Below are positions 1 through 8,419 of a stretch of DNA of 64,000 bases, piece by piece. A program made the position numbers and the translations under genes. The stretch covers positions 1,891,451 through 1,955,450 of the forward strand of contig NZ_LBIQ01000030.1 in NCBI RefSeq assembly GCF_001280515.1. The letters run 5' to 3'. Source of the stretch: Mangrovimonas sp. ST2L15. GTDB lineage: Bacteria; Bacteroidota; Bacteroidia; Flavobacteriales; Flavobacteriaceae. The notes under the pieces are model-generated. The model was not told where the DNA came from and ran no database searches. It saw nothing but the letters and a program-made list of their open reading frames with translations. The stretch's first letter is position 1. Each line of letters opens with the position of its first letter.

Positions 1-916
1 TGACAATAAATTCGTTTGGTTTTTCAGAACCAGGAATGTAGGCCAATACGTTTTCAGAATTAAATTCCTCTGAAACATTTTTATAATCTAAAGATAATTT
101 CGCTGGAATAACTTTAGCAGTTTCATCTTGATCAATTTCTGGAAGGATAGCCTGAGCCAAATCAGAATTGACCATGAAATAAAACATATCTCCAGATTTC
201 CCTTTTAAGCTCATGCTTTTTCGGCGATTGCTCCCAAAGCGACCTTTTGCCATTTCATAAAGCTGAGGGTTGTAATAGAAAACACATTTAGCCCCTTTTT
301 CTTTGGCAAGATCTCTTTTAGACGCAAACTCCTGTCTAAAATTTGACCATTTTGAAGGCGTTGAATCTCCTGAAACGATATAGGTTCCGTTTTCCGTTTT
401 AGGCTCTCCAGATTTGATTAAAACAACCTTGTCTTTAACGTCTAAGTGTGAATAATCTGAGTAATTGGAATCCTCAATTCCGTATCCTGCAAAAACCACC
501 TCATTGGCATTCAAAGAACCGTCCATGGCACTTGAAAGAGAAATAAAGTTATCTGTAATTTTGAACTCTTGACCGTTTATGGTTAGGTTGACCTCAGGGG
601 TGTCCAAAACTTCCAAAGGAACTTCTTGGAAATAGGTACCATCAGGCATTCCACCTTTAATTCCCAGTTTTTTGTATTCTTCACGAATGTAATTAACTGC
701 CATCTTTTGTCCTGGAGCACCAGTTTCCCTTCCTTCAAATTCATCTGAAGCATAGGTGTATAAATGATCCTTAAGTTCTTGAGATGTAATAGTGGCAGCA
801 TAAGTAGTTTCATCTGCTAATGGTACCGAAGGTTCTGAGCTACTGGTATTTGTTTTTTGTGAACCACAAGCCCAAAAGAGCTGTGCCACTAAAATAGAGA
901 GTATTAGTTTTCTCAT
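1..916 (-). CDS. M28 family peptidase, N-terminal part (cut by window edge)
   Basis: Reading leftward from the ATG at 914-916 gives an unbroken frame to base 1, so the C-terminal part of the gene is missing. The protein starts with a short hydrophobic signal ending in a Cys (LFWACGS), so it is a likely lipoprotein. A region resembling its neighbour follows (EFEGRETGAPGQKMA), then a probable protease-associated (PA) insert. The last visible residues (ENVLAYIPGSEKPNEF) correspond to the start of the M28 catalytic domain, so the zinc ligands lie outside the window. It is a tandem paralogue of the next gene (1008-2045). The family consists of exported zinc aminopeptidases; the substrate is unknown. 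Family call firm, boundary partial. Confidence 0.88.
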   Translation of the reverse strand, partial: MRKLILSILVAQLFWACGSQKTNTSSSEPSVPLADETTYAATITSQELKDHLYTYASDEFEGRETGAPGQKMAVNYIREEYKKLGIKGGMPDGTYFQEVPLEVLDTPEVNLTINGQEFKITDNFISLSSAMDGSLNANEVVFAGYGIEDSNYSDYSHLDVKDKVVLIKSGEPKTENGTYIVSGDSTPSKWSNFRQEFASKRDLAKEKGAKCVFYYNPQLYEMAKGRFGSNRRKSMSLKGKSGDMFYFMVNSDLAQAILPEIDQDETAKVIPAKLSLDYKNVSEEFNSENVLAYIPGSEKPNEFIV

Positions 917-1007
917 GAAATGAATTTTAATGTGTAGAAAACAAATGTAAGCAATACAGGTAGTGCTTACAGGTATTTTTTAAAAAATTAACAAGGTTTT
1001 TGATAAA

Positions 1008-2045
1008 TTAAAAGTCCTCATTCATAAGCAGCCTATTTTCCATGTTAGCCAATTGCCATGTAGTGGCAAAAATGAAACGAGCTCTTTTTTCAAGCAATTC
1101 ATAATTAATTTTATCAGGTGTGTCAGTAGGTTGGTGGTAATCCTCGTGTTCTCCATTAAAATAGAAGATTACTGGGATGTTGTTCTTGGCAAAATTGTAG
1201 TGGTCTGAGCGGTAATAATAACGATTTGGATCACTTTCATCATTATACTTATAATCCAAACTGAAATGGAAAAAGGTATTATTTATTTTTTCTGAAATAT
1301 AGTGTAGTTCACGGCTCAATCTATCGGAGCCAATTAAGTATAAATAATTAGGATCATCTTCATGGTTGGGGTCCACGCGTCCTATCATATCAATGTTTAG
1401 ATCAGCTATGGTTTGATCTAAAGGAAAAGCAGGATGCTCGGTATAATATTTAGATCCTTGTAGTCCTATTTCCTCTGCGGTGACATGTAAAAATAACACA
1501 CTGCGTTTGGGTCCTTGATTTTTTTCCTTGGCTAGTTGAAAAGCTTCTGCAATTTCTAAAATAGCAGAAGTTCCCGAGCTGTTGTCATCTGCTCCATAAA
1601 AGATTTTTCCATCTTGTAGGCCCAAGTGGTCGTAGTGAGCCGAAACGATGACGACTTCTTCTGGTTTTTCGGTGCCTTTTATAAAGGCCAATACGTTTTC
1701 CGAAGCATTATATTTTTCAGGAAAATAATCTTTGGGTATTCTTTGAAAATAGAGGGAATCCTCCATTGGTGAAGCAATATTCAAGGATTGGTAATAGCTT
1801 TTTAAAAATTCTGATGCTTGTTTTTGGCCTGCTTCTCCCGTCTCTCTTCCATATAGATCTTTATTAGCTAAAAATTCTAAATGAACTTTTAATTCGGGAG
1901 CAGTTATTGTTTGTGAAAATTCTAAAATAGCCGTACTGTCCTTAATATGAATACCATTTTTTAAAATGTCTATTTTGTCAGAGTATTTTTGAGTGGCGCA
2001 AGAGCCAATAAGGGTGAGTATGGAAGCAATTAAAAAGGCTTTCAT
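1008..2045 (-). CDS. M28 family zinc peptidase, lipoprotein
   Basis: 345-residue exported metallopeptidase. The N-terminus is a lipoprotein signal (LIGSCATQ), which puts it on the cell envelope. The M28 zinc ligands are all visible: His and Asp in SAHYDHLG and GADDNSSG, the catalytic and ligand Glu pair in VTAEEIG, Asp in NIDMIG and the C-terminal His in DYHQPTDTPDKI. It shares the EFLAN..YGRETGEAGQ region with the truncated paralogue downstream of it on the same strand, with 91 bases between the two genes. Likely role is aminopeptidase trimming of peptides in the periplasm or at the surface. Substrate preference cannot be read from sequence. Confidence 0.92.
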   Translation of the reverse strand: MKAFLIASILTLIGSCATQKYSDKIDILKNGIHIKDSTAILEFSQTITAPELKVHLEFLANKDLYGRETGEAGQKQASEFLKSYYQSLNIASPMEDSLYFQRIPKDYFPEKYNASENVLAFIKGTEKPEEVVIVSAHYDHLGLQDGKIFYGADDNSSGTSAILEIAEAFQLAKEKNQGPKRSVLFLHVTAEEIGLQGSKYYTEHPAFPLDQTIADLNIDMIGRVDPNHEDDPNYLYLIGSDRLSRELHYISEKINNTFFHFSLDYKYNDESDPNRYYYRSDHYNFAKNNIPVIFYFNGEHEDYHQPTDTPDKINYELLEKRARFIFATTWQLANMENRLLMNEDF

Positions 2046-2081
2046 AGGTATTGAATAATAGCTTATTAGTTCAAATAAAGC

Positions 2082-2117
2082 AAAAAAAAAGGGAACCCGG
2101 AAAGATTCTCTTTTTTA
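2082..2117 (-). terminator. Possible weak terminator after the acidic-tail membrane protein
   Basis: On the minus strand an A-rich arm with GAGAA pairs imperfectly with TTCCC followed by a long T run, between the stop at 2143 and the peptidase start at 2045. The stem contains a mismatch, so this is only a plausible attenuating terminator. Confidence 0.35.
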
Positions 2118-2142
2118 TTTATTCATGTGTTATAAATGATGA

Positions 2143-2577
2143 TTATAAATCCTCATCTTCAATGTCAAGGTCATCGAGTTCATTAGTATCAACATCTTCC
2201 AATTCATCTGTTTCGATACCGTCTAATTCTTCGACTTCAATACCATCGATTTCTTCTGTGTCTAGGCCTTCTAAAATCTCCATGGAATCTTCAACCGATT
2301 CTTCTTCCTTTTTCTCAAGCGCCTCTGTATTTCCAACCTCGGTTTCTGTGAAAATAGATTTGTAAGTAGCAATGGATAAAGCAATAATAGTTAGTAAAAA
2401 AGCTAACTGAACAGTATGTTTGGGCTGGTTGTTTTTATTGGCAAAATAAAAAGCTGCTAATCCAAAAATAAGTGACCCAATCGCGGGAATAAATGCCAAA
2501 TTTGAAAGCGGTAAAACAGATAAAATAACCGCTAATATAGAGCTAATAATAGCTAAGATAGTTAGTGCTTTTTTCAT
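2143..2577 (-). CDS. Small membrane protein with acidic C-terminal tail
   Basis: 144 residues, family not recognised. The first 95 residues hold about three hydrophobic segments (one overlapping a possible signal, one at LAFIPAIGSLIFGLAAFYFA, one at LAFLLTIIALSIAT). The last 60 residues are almost entirely acidic with a repeating pattern of E-L/I-D-G-I/L and T-D/E-E-L. The acidic tail probably lies on one face of the inner membrane and could bind cations or a basic partner; this is inference. The gene begins 2 bases after the DUF3108 gene stop, so the two are almost certainly co-transcribed. Confidence 0.75.
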   Translation of the reverse strand: MKKALTILAIISSILAVILSVLPLSNLAFIPAIGSLIFGLAAFYFANKNNQPKHTVQLAFLLTIIALSIATYKSIFTETEVGNTEALEKKEEESVEDSMEILEGLDTEEIDGIEVEELDGIETDELEDVDTNELDDLDIEDEDL

Positions 2578-2579
2578 AA

Positions 2580-3356
2580 TTAATTTTTTAGTCCTGAAGC
2601 GGATTTTATTTTTAATTCTCCGTTACCCACAGCAATTTTAAATTTAGCAAATACAGGAATTTTATTGGCATCTGCTGTAAGCCAAAGCAAATTATCATTT
2701 GATCCTTTCAAAACATCATTGTTCATTGAAATAGATAATTTATGACACATTTTACTTCCTAAAGCAGTACTCAATTGTTCTTGTCCCAAGTTTTTTATGT
2801 TAACCACATGTTCTTTATTGTCAAAAATGACTTTGAAGGTTTTGGAAGTTCCTTTTTGAAATTGCGAAAAATCAATGTTACGAATGTTATAAATGGTTGA
2901 AACGATATCTCTGGTTGATGATCCTATAGACACATTTTTCTTTTCCTCCCAAATCTCTCCTTTACCATTTCTTTTCTTTTTAAGACTTTTTACAGTATGC
3001 GTCTTATGGCTGAAGGTGTATTGCATAAATTTGTAATAGCCGCCTTCATCAATATCTCGTTTATATAGATAGGGCGTTAATGATCTTGGACTCACATAGC
3101 TTTCATATAAATCACGAATTTTAAAGAAACTATCCCATTTGGAATAAGTTGTTGCAGTACATTTTAATCGAAGTAAGGTCGTTTTTGAAGTCTTGACAGG
3201 ACTCGTTTCCATTTTCACCTCTGCCAAATCAGTTAAAATCCCAGACATATTGTAAGAAGCCGTAAAAACCAATTTTTCTGAAGTGCCTATGGCTGTATTT
3301 TGGGAAAAAAGCGCTACATGAAATAGGATTAGGGCTAAAATTAAAAGTCGCTGCAT
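2580..3356 (-). CDS. DUF3108 domain-containing secreted protein
   Basis: 258 residues with an N-terminal signal peptide (LILALILFHVALFSQ). The body matches the DUF3108 pattern: an early beta-rich segment with LVFTASYNMSGILTDLAEV, a central YESYVSPRSLTPYLYKRDIDE-like stretch, and a C-terminal LWLTADANKIPVFAKFKI segment, the family's signature ending. The family is predicted to form a periplasmic lipid-binding-like beta structure, but its function is unknown. It is followed after 2 bases by the acidic-tailed membrane protein. A terminator separates it from the CCC-motif gene upstream, so it probably heads its own operon. Confidence 0.87.
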   Translation of the reverse strand: MQRLLILALILFHVALFSQNTAIGTSEKLVFTASYNMSGILTDLAEVKMETSPVKTSKTTLLRLKCTATTYSKWDSFFKIRDLYESYVSPRSLTPYLYKRDIDEGGYYKFMQYTFSHKTHTVKSLKKKRNGKGEIWEEKKNVSIGSSTRDIVSTIYNIRNIDFSQFQKGTSKTFKVIFDNKEHVVNIKNLGQEQLSTALGSKMCHKLSISMNNDVLKGSNDNLLWLTADANKIPVFAKFKIAVGNGELKIKSASGLKN

Positions 3357-3422
3357 ATAGTAGTTTTGAATAGTAACGTAAAGCTAAACATATATTGTAC
3401 CAAAGATATTATTTATCATAAA

Positions 3423-3446
3423 AAAAGCGACCCGAAGGTCGCTTTT
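3423..3446 (-). terminator. Intrinsic terminator of the CCC-motif/DUF2752 operon
   Basis: Perfect AAAAGCGACC / GGTCGCTTTT stem. The minus-strand loop is the very stable UUCG tetraloop, followed by a T run, 20 bases after the stop at 3466. Confidence 0.9.
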
Positions 3447-3465
3447 ATAAGATGTAATCCAATTT

Positions 3466-3807
3466 TTATTGGTTTTGTTGTTGGCTCTGGAATTCTTCCA
3501 TGGCTCTTTGATATTCTTCCATCATGCCTTCTATTCCCCCACCAGTAGCTATTTTGTAAATACTCCAGATAAGAGTTAAAACATTGATGATTAATATAAC
3601 TAGAGCCACTATTTTGGCCGTTTGCATTGCTTTAACACTGCTTGGTTCAAAGGCTTCAGGATTGGCCTTGACTTTATTCAACTTATTGTTGGCAATAAAA
3701 AAGGCTGCTCCAGATAAAATAAATCCAGATCCCCAAATACAGCAGCAGGGAAGTGCCAAAAGGGCTAATACATAAACTAAAGTTGGATTGAGTTTTTCTT
3801 GTTCCAT
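3466..3807 (-). CDS. CCC motif membrane protein
   Basis: 113 residues with two hydrophobic segments. The first carries three consecutive cysteines (LALPCCCIWGSGFI), the signature of the small Bacteroidota CCC-motif membrane proteins. The second segment is VALVILIINVLTLIWSIYK, and the tail is a hydrophilic glutamine-rich helix (MEEYQRAMEEFQSQ). The charged stretch between the segments (FIANNKLNKVKANPEAF) is typical of the family. Function is unknown. It follows the DUF2752 gene after 12 bases on the same strand and ends at a strong terminator, so the two small membrane proteins form an operon. Confidence 0.87.
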   Translation of the reverse strand: MEQEKLNPTLVYVLALLALPCCCIWGSGFILSGAAFFIANNKLNKVKANPEAFEPSSVKAMQTAKIVALVILIINVLTLIWSIYKIATGGGIEGMMEEYQRAMEEFQSQQQNQ

Positions 3808-3819
3808 AAAGAGATTGTT

Positions 3820-4134
3820 TTAATGGCTTAATTTGATGATATAATTAGTAATAATGATTACCACATTTAGAATGACAAGGCCACCCATGACCTTATGATC
3901 ATTTTTAAATTTGTAGTATTTGTTAAATATAAAAAAGAGAACCAAAAGAATGAGCGTGAAAATAGCAGGATACATATAAAAGGCACCACTAAAATCTCCC
4001 TTGGTAATCATTATGGCAGAGCGCTGTATACCACATCCTGGACATTCAAATCCCAAAAGTGTTTTATTTAGACATGGCAGCATGTAATTATCAAGAGAAG
4101 ACATGATTATATTCTTTGTTCCGTTTTTTAACAA
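3820..4134 (-). CDS. DUF2752 domain-containing membrane protein
   Basis: 104 residues from the longest start. The DUF2752 hallmark FECPGCGIQRS with paired cysteines is followed by two hydrophobic helices. Family members often start near MLPCLNK; a start at 4104 (MSSLDNYML) would give about 94 residues and is at least as likely as 4134, because the first ten residues are lysine/asparagine rich and not family-like. It is an inner-membrane protein of unknown function, co-transcribed with the CCC-motif gene 12 bases downstream, a pairing that is common in Flavobacteriaceae. Confidence 0.85.
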   Translation of the reverse strand: MLKNGTKNIIMSSLDNYMLPCLNKTLLGFECPGCGIQRSAIMITKGDFSGAFYMYPAIFTLILLVLFFIFNKYYKFKNDHKVMGGLVILNVVIIITNYIIKLSH

Positions 4135-4249
4135 CTTGAAAAGTACTTAATTAAACAATGGATTCAAAAATATTTTTCAGCTAAAAAGTGTTGGGTTATT
4201 TTTGCCAAGTATATTTAATAAAATAATAGGACTCCTTTTAAAGAAAGTT

Positions 4250-4444
4250 ATGCCAAAATACGTCAACTATATTATAATCCTTTTGGGAGCTTGTGTAGCT
4301 ATTTACGCCAAAGCAGGTGAGGAACAAAATCAAGTGGTTTTAATCATAGGAATTGCTTTATTAATGGTTGGGTTGTATCGAATATCAAAAGGAATTCAAA
4401 GTAAAAGGGATCGAGAAGACGATAACAATTCAACAGATCAATAG
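4250..4444 (+). CDS. Small two-helix membrane protein
   Basis: 64 residues from the ATG at 4250 (MPKYVNYI). The frame is open upstream to a TTG at 4202, but the ATG start places the first hydrophobic helix (IIILLGACVAIYA) directly at the N-terminus. A second helix (VVLIIGIALLMVGLYRI) follows, then a charged tail. The family was not recognised. It ends 2 bases before the Smr-domain gene and so is probably co-transcribed with it, which is the only hint about its role. Confidence 0.7.
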   Translation: MPKYVNYIIILLGACVAIYAKAGEEQNQVVLIIGIALLMVGLYRISKGIQSKRDREDDNNSTDQ

Positions 4445-4446
4445 GT

Positions 4447-4995
4447 ATGGTCATAAAAAGGGGGAGCAAAGTATCATTAATGGACGAAGACCTCACTGGG
4501 GTGGTAACCTCAATCAAAGGCGGTCAAGCTACAATCAAAACGGAAGACGGTTTTGAAATGGTTTTTCCTGTCTCTGATTTGGTTTTAATTTCGGAAGACC
4601 TCAATTTTATGGATAGTCCAGAGTTTGATTTGAATGAAAAGGAGGAAGGAAAGCGTAAGCCTAAACAAGTCAGAAAAGGGAAGGAAAAATTTCAACCACC
4701 GATGGAGGTGGACTTGCATATTCACCAATTAACAGATAAGTCTGGCATGATGTCTAATCATGACATGTTGAGTTTGCAATTGGACGTGGCTAGACAGCGC
4801 TTGGAATTTGCCATACGAAATAGAATACCCAAGGTTGTTTTTATACACGGAGTTGGAGAAGGGGTATTAAAATTAGAATTGGAATACCTCTTTGGAAGGT
4901 ACGATAATGTCAAGTTTTATGACGCCAACTACCAAAAATATGGATTGGGGGCTACCGAGGTTTACATCTATCAAAATATACCAACTACCTATTGA
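4447..4995 (+). CDS. Smr domain-containing protein (DUF2027/MutS2-C type)
   Basis: 182 residues. The N-terminal 60 residues form a small beta domain (GSKVSLMDEDLTGVVTSI), as in Bacteroidota DUF2027 proteins, followed by a basic linker. The C-terminal Smr domain shows EVDLHIHQL, the VVFIHGVGEGVLKLEL signature (HGxGxGxL) and a final FYDANYQKYGLGATEV. Smr domains bind or nick nucleic acids and occur at the end of MutS2; the free-standing Bacteroidota form has no assigned substrate. Its stop overlaps the convergent lipoprotein gene by 7 bases. Confidence 0.88.
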   Translation: MVIKRGSKVSLMDEDLTGVVTSIKGGQATIKTEDGFEMVFPVSDLVLISEDLNFMDSPEFDLNEKEEGKRKPKQVRKGKEKFQPPMEVDLHIHQLTDKSGMMSNHDMLSLQLDVARQRLEFAIRNRIPKVVFIHGVGEGVLKLELEYLFGRYDNVKFYDANYQKYGLGATEVYIYQNIPTTY

Positions 4996-5954
4996 AAAGG
5001 AGGGGTTACAGTTCTAGTATAGGATGTAGGAACATCACTGGAACTCTGCAATTCCCCAAAATCAAAAGTATCCTGTTCTAAAAACTCAAAAGTAACGTTG
5101 TTGACTTCAAGGTGAATAGAAAAATTCAAAGACATGTTATGGGGTCTGTAAGCAGTTGCGGGAACAGTAGTAGCTACATCCGAGTTTAAATAATCGGCCA
5201 CATTAGGATTTGTAAAATCGTTGGAAGGATTGTTATCCTGCGTGATGTTTTCTTCATCAATGGTTAAAACAAAATCGCCATCGTCGTCCTCATCTAAATA
5301 ATTGGGAACACCATCTCCGTCGGTATCCACTGGATTGGTCAATGGATCGCCATCAACGTCATCGTCATTATCCCCATCTCCATTGGCATCCACCAAATCA
5401 TTATCATCTAATTCCACAATGGTCAAAATGTTGTCTCCATCATCATCAGCATCCAAAAAATTAGGAATACCGTCACCATCAGTGTCATCATCATATAAGT
5501 CCCCATTGCCATTGATATCTTCCAGTTCTGCTGGAACACCATCGTTGTCATCTTGCAACAAGGCTATCGTTAAGATATAGGAACTTGAACTTACATAATC
5601 TTGATTGATTTGCAGATCTGCTGGGGGCACATCGTTACAAAATATATTATTGATATTATCACGATTGTAGGTTCGGTAATTAAAAGTTCCAGATCCGGTC
5701 AAACTTTCATTAACCAATTGAACCAATAGTTCATTTTCATCAACAAATTCTAATTGAAAAATGTCATTTAAAACGTCTGCATCATCTACATAAAGCGAGA
5801 GGGACTCGGTAGGGTCTTCCTTGGTTTTATAAAATACGGTTTGCCCACAAGCATAGAACTCATCATCAAAATCAATATTTATGGTTAAAACATCACCGTC
5901 ATCACAAGCAAATACCAAGAAGGCCAAGGAAAAAAGAGCAAGAAATTTTTGCAT
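4989..5954 (-). CDS. Lipoprotein with thrombospondin-type-3-like calcium repeats
   Basis: 321 residues. A lipoprotein signal ends at Cys17 (LAFLVFACDD). The middle third contains Asp/Asn/Gly-rich repeats of the DTDGDGIPNFLD and DDDGD type, at least two full TSP3-like units plus partial ones, expected to bind calcium. The flanking N-terminal (about 100 residues) and C-terminal (about 70 residues) parts are beta-rich with no recognised domain. It is a probable surface or periplasmic calcium-stabilised protein. The gene stands alone between a convergent Smr gene and a divergent cysteine desulfurase. Confidence 0.8.
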   Translation of the reverse strand: MQKFLALFSLAFLVFACDDGDVLTINIDFDDEFYACGQTVFYKTKEDPTESLSLYVDDADVLNDIFQLEFVDENELLVQLVNESLTGSGTFNYRTYNRDNINNIFCNDVPPADLQINQDYVSSSSYILTIALLQDDNDGVPAELEDINGNGDLYDDDTDGDGIPNFLDADDDGDNILTIVELDDNDLVDANGDGDNDDDVDGDPLTNPVDTDGDGVPNYLDEDDDGDFVLTIDEENITQDNNPSNDFTNPNVADYLNSDVATTVPATAYRPHNMSLNFSIHLEVNNVTFEFLEQDTFDFGELQSSSDVPTSYTRTVTPPFQ

Positions 5955-6009
5955 AACATAAGTTTAGTTAGCAAAAATAAAAGTTTTACCAAATATACGT
6001 AGGCCATCC

Positions 6010-6039
6010 TTGTTAATAATTTTATTTGCGGTAATTTTG
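6010..6039 (+). promoter_or_regulatory. Bacteroidota-type promoter of the cysteine desulfurase
   Basis: TTG at 6010-6012, 19 bases, then TAATTTTG at 6032-6039, matching the -33/-7 consensus TTG-N19-TAnnTTTG. The ATG at 6070 lies about 30 bases downstream. The upstream in-frame TTG is the -33 element and cannot be the start codon. Confidence 0.8.
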
Positions 6040-6069
6040 CAAACCTTAGAAACAAATGTCAAAAAACTT

Positions 6070-7218
6070 ATGAAATCTGTATATTTTGATAGTGCTGCAA
6101 CAACACAAGTGAGGGAGGAAGTGATCCATGATATGATGGAGGTGCTGCAGAAAAATTACGGAAATCCATCTTCAACTCATGCTTTTGGTAGGTCGTCAAA
6201 AACAATTGTCGAATCAGCAAGAAAAACCATAGCCAAGTATTTGAATGCGCTACCTCAAGAAATTATTTTCACATCAGGAGGAACAGAAGCTGATAATATG
6301 ATTTTGCGATGTGCTGTTAGAGATGCTGGTGTAAAAACAATTATTACATCACCCATTGAACACCATGCTGTTCTTCATACTGTGGAGGAATTGGAAAAGG
6401 AATATGGAATTCATGGTAAGATGGTTAAATTACAAGCGTGCGGTAGTCCAGATTTGGAAGATTTAGAGCGTTTATTACAAGCAGATGATTCAAAAAAACT
6501 TGTGAGTTTGATGCATGTAAATAATGAGGTTGGAAATATTTTGGATATCAAAAAAGTGGCAGAGCTTTGTAAAGAAAACGGTACTTTGTTTCATAGTGAT
6601 ACGGTACAGTCTGTAGGACATTTTGAATGGGATGTACAAGATGTGCCTATTGATTTTATGACGGCTGCAGCCCACAAATTCCATGGCCCTAAAGGTATAG
6701 GGTTTGCGTTTATTCGTAAAAATAGTGGTTTGAAACCGCTTATTTTTGGCGGATCTCAAGAACGTGGTTTTAGAGCTGGTACTGAAGGAGTTCATAATAT
6801 CAAAGGATTGGAGACTGCTTTTAAACTGGCTTATGACCATCTAGAGGAGGAACGAGCTTATGTACAATCTATTAAGGATTATTTCAAGGAACAGATTAAA
6901 TCGGCAATCCCTGAAGTTAAATTTAATGGGAATTGCGGTGATTCGGATAAGAGCACTTATACGTTGATTAATGTATGTTTGCCCATGACACCTGAAAAGG
7001 CAGTAACCTTGCAGTTTCAAATGGATTTAAAAGGTATTGCTTGTTCTAAAGGAAGTGCTTGCCAAAGTGGTAGCAGTAAGGGATCACATGTTTTGGAACA
7101 CATTCTAAGTGGTGAGGATTTATTAAAACCTTCACTGCGTTTTTCATTTAGTAAATACAATACCAGAGAGGATGTTGAATATGTGGTTCAGGTATTAAAA
7201 GAAGTTGTAAATTCTTAA
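6070..7218 (+). CDS. Cysteine desulfurase (NifS/IscS family)
   Basis: 382 residues from the ATG at 6070, chosen because the longer frame begins inside the promoter. It is a PLP enzyme that removes sulfur from L-cysteine for Fe-S cluster or tRNA thiolation. Visible features: VYFDSAATTQV N-terminus, FTSGGTEADNM phosphate-binding loop, HHAVL, VNNEVGN, the PLP lysine in AAHKFHGPKGIG, and the catalytic Cys331 in KGSACQSGSSKGSH. The active-site loop is of the longer NifS/IscS group I type. No isc/suf genes are adjacent, so the acceptor cannot be inferred from context. A bidirectional terminator follows. Confidence 0.93.
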   Translation: MKSVYFDSAATTQVREEVIHDMMEVLQKNYGNPSSTHAFGRSSKTIVESARKTIAKYLNALPQEIIFTSGGTEADNMILRCAVRDAGVKTIITSPIEHHAVLHTVEELEKEYGIHGKMVKLQACGSPDLEDLERLLQADDSKKLVSLMHVNNEVGNILDIKKVAELCKENGTLFHSDTVQSVGHFEWDVQDVPIDFMTAAAHKFHGPKGIGFAFIRKNSGLKPLIFGGSQERGFRAGTEGVHNIKGLETAFKLAYDHLEEERAYVQSIKDYFKEQIKSAIPEVKFNGNCGDSDKSTYTLINVCLPMTPEKAVTLQFQMDLKGIACSKGSACQSGSSKGSHVLEHILSGEDLLKPSLRFSFSKYNTREDVEYVVQVLKEVVNS

Positions 7219-7243
7219 TGAAACTATTATAGTTCAGATAAAC

Positions 7244-7274
7244 AAAATCGGCTGTTTAAAAAACAGCCGATTTT
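7244..7274. terminator. Bidirectional terminator between cysteine desulfurase and UspA gene
   Basis: Perfect 14-base stem AAAATCGGCTGTTT / AAACAGCCGATTTT with T runs on both strands, located between convergent genes and touching the stop of the minus-strand gene. Confidence 0.92.
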
Positions 7275-7275
7275 T

Positions 7276-7710
7276 TTATTTATAAGGAATAACCAAAATA
7301 GGTATTTTGGACTCATTTAAAACTTCAGAAGACACACTACCTATGAATGCTTGGTAGAAAATATTGTGATCGTGATGACCTACTATAATTAGTTCGGAAT
7401 TCAAATCTTCAGCTTTTTCAAGCAATGTTTTAACGGTTTCGCCTTGAATCAACAAAGCTTCCGCTTCGATTCCCTTATTTACAAGTTTCCCAGCATATTC
7501 CTGAATTTTCTTGTGTTCATCCCTTAATTCCTCGGCTCGGGTTTCCCGTATGTAATCTGGGCCCACTTCATATCCTACAAAATCTGGATCTGGTGCTGCA
7601 ATATGAACAAGCCATAATTTTGAATTAAAAGCTTTAGAAAAGCTATAGGCCTTTTCCAACACAAGCTGTTCATTGTCTTTAAAATCGATGGCAACAACTA
7701 TGTTTTTCAT
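7276..7710 (-). CDS. Universal stress protein (UspA family)
   Basis: 144 residues, a single Usp domain: NIVVAIDFKDNEQ start, the LWLVHIAAPDPDFVGYEVGP segment, and the C-terminal LIIVGHHDHNIFYQAFIGS...IPILVI. The usual ATP-binding G-x2-G-x9-G-S/T is only partly kept (GHHD in place of G-x2-G, final GSVS present), so nucleotide binding is uncertain. Cytoplasmic stress-related protein; single gene ending at a shared terminator. Confidence 0.9.
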   Translation of the reverse strand: MKNIVVAIDFKDNEQLVLEKAYSFSKAFNSKLWLVHIAAPDPDFVGYEVGPDYIRETRAEELRDEHKKIQEYAGKLVNKGIEAEALLIQGETVKTLLEKAEDLNSELIIVGHHDHNIFYQAFIGSVSSEVLNESKIPILVIPYK

Positions 7711-7834
7711 TACGTAAGGGTTTAAAACTTAAATTTAGTGAAAAACGCTGTAAAATCAGTTTTTTGAGCTGGTTTAATGTAGTATAATTGTTTGCTTCTA
7801 TATAAATTTTAAAGTATTTCTTTATTGACTTAGC

Positions 7835-8419
7835 TTAGTTCAAAACATAGGTAAATCCGATAGTGGGTCCAATGCCTGAATAAAGGTTATTAGTATTCTC
7901 TGATGTGATGTTTCTAGTGCTTATGTAGGGTATGATAAGCTCAAATCCAAATTTATCATTCAGGAAGTAGTTTGTTCCTATCCCTATATTTAAAATAGAA
8001 ATACCACCACTTAGATCTTGATGCTTATTGGTACGTGACGAACTTTGATCTGCATCATATTTAATGGTTCCCAAACCAAAACCTAATTCAGCAAACAACC
8101 GCCATTTTTCTTTGTTGATAAAATTGTTTCTTAAAGTTGGAATAAAAGCAAACGAGTTATAATAGGAATCAACACCAGCGATTGTTAAATCGTTTAAAGT
8201 GGCGTAGGAAAAATTGATGTCAATAGAAGTTTTATCTGAAATAAAATACCCGACTGAAGGTTTAAGCACCATTCCATTGATGCCTGATTCAAAACCATCT
8301 GAAGACCCAAATAGGGGTAAAGCAGAAACGGTGAGTTTGATGTCGTTTTGTTGGGATTGACTGTAGGAATTATGATATACTAAGGTTAAACAGAGAATTA
8401 GGAAAAGAAATTTATTCAT
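7835..8419 (-). CDS. Outer-membrane beta-barrel protein
   Basis: 194 residues with a signal peptide (FLILCLTLVYHNSYSQS). The mature part alternates amphipathic strands typical of a small eight-stranded barrel, for example KPSVGYFISDKTSIDINFSY, LFAELGFGLGTI and FGFELIIPYIS, and ends in an aromatic-rich strand (GPTIGFTYVLN). It resembles the OmpW/outer-membrane beta-barrel domain proteins of Bacteroidota. Role unknown. The gene is isolated, with 124 bases to the Usp gene and about 280 bases without a recognisable gene on its other side. Confidence 0.83.
   Translation of the reverse strand: MNKFLFLILCLTLVYHNSYSQSQQNDIKLTVSALPLFGSSDGFESGINGMVLKPSVGYFISDKTSIDINFSYATLNDLTIAGVDSYYNSFAFIPTLRNNFINKEKWRLFAELGFGLGTIKYDADQSSSRTNKHQDLSGGISILNIGIGTNYFLNDKFGFELIIPYISTRNITSENTNNLYSGIGPTIGFTYVLN

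Noticed and set aside
583..813. 76-codon minus-strand frame
   Set aside because: Lies out of frame inside the truncated M28 peptidase, whose own frame is open and family-like.
2051..2365. Serine-rich plus-strand frame
   Set aside because: Antisense shadow of the acidic tail; GAA/GAT-rich codons read as Ser on the other strand.
5302..5580. Serine/proline-rich plus-strand frame
   Set aside because: Antisense shadow of the Asp-rich calcium repeats.
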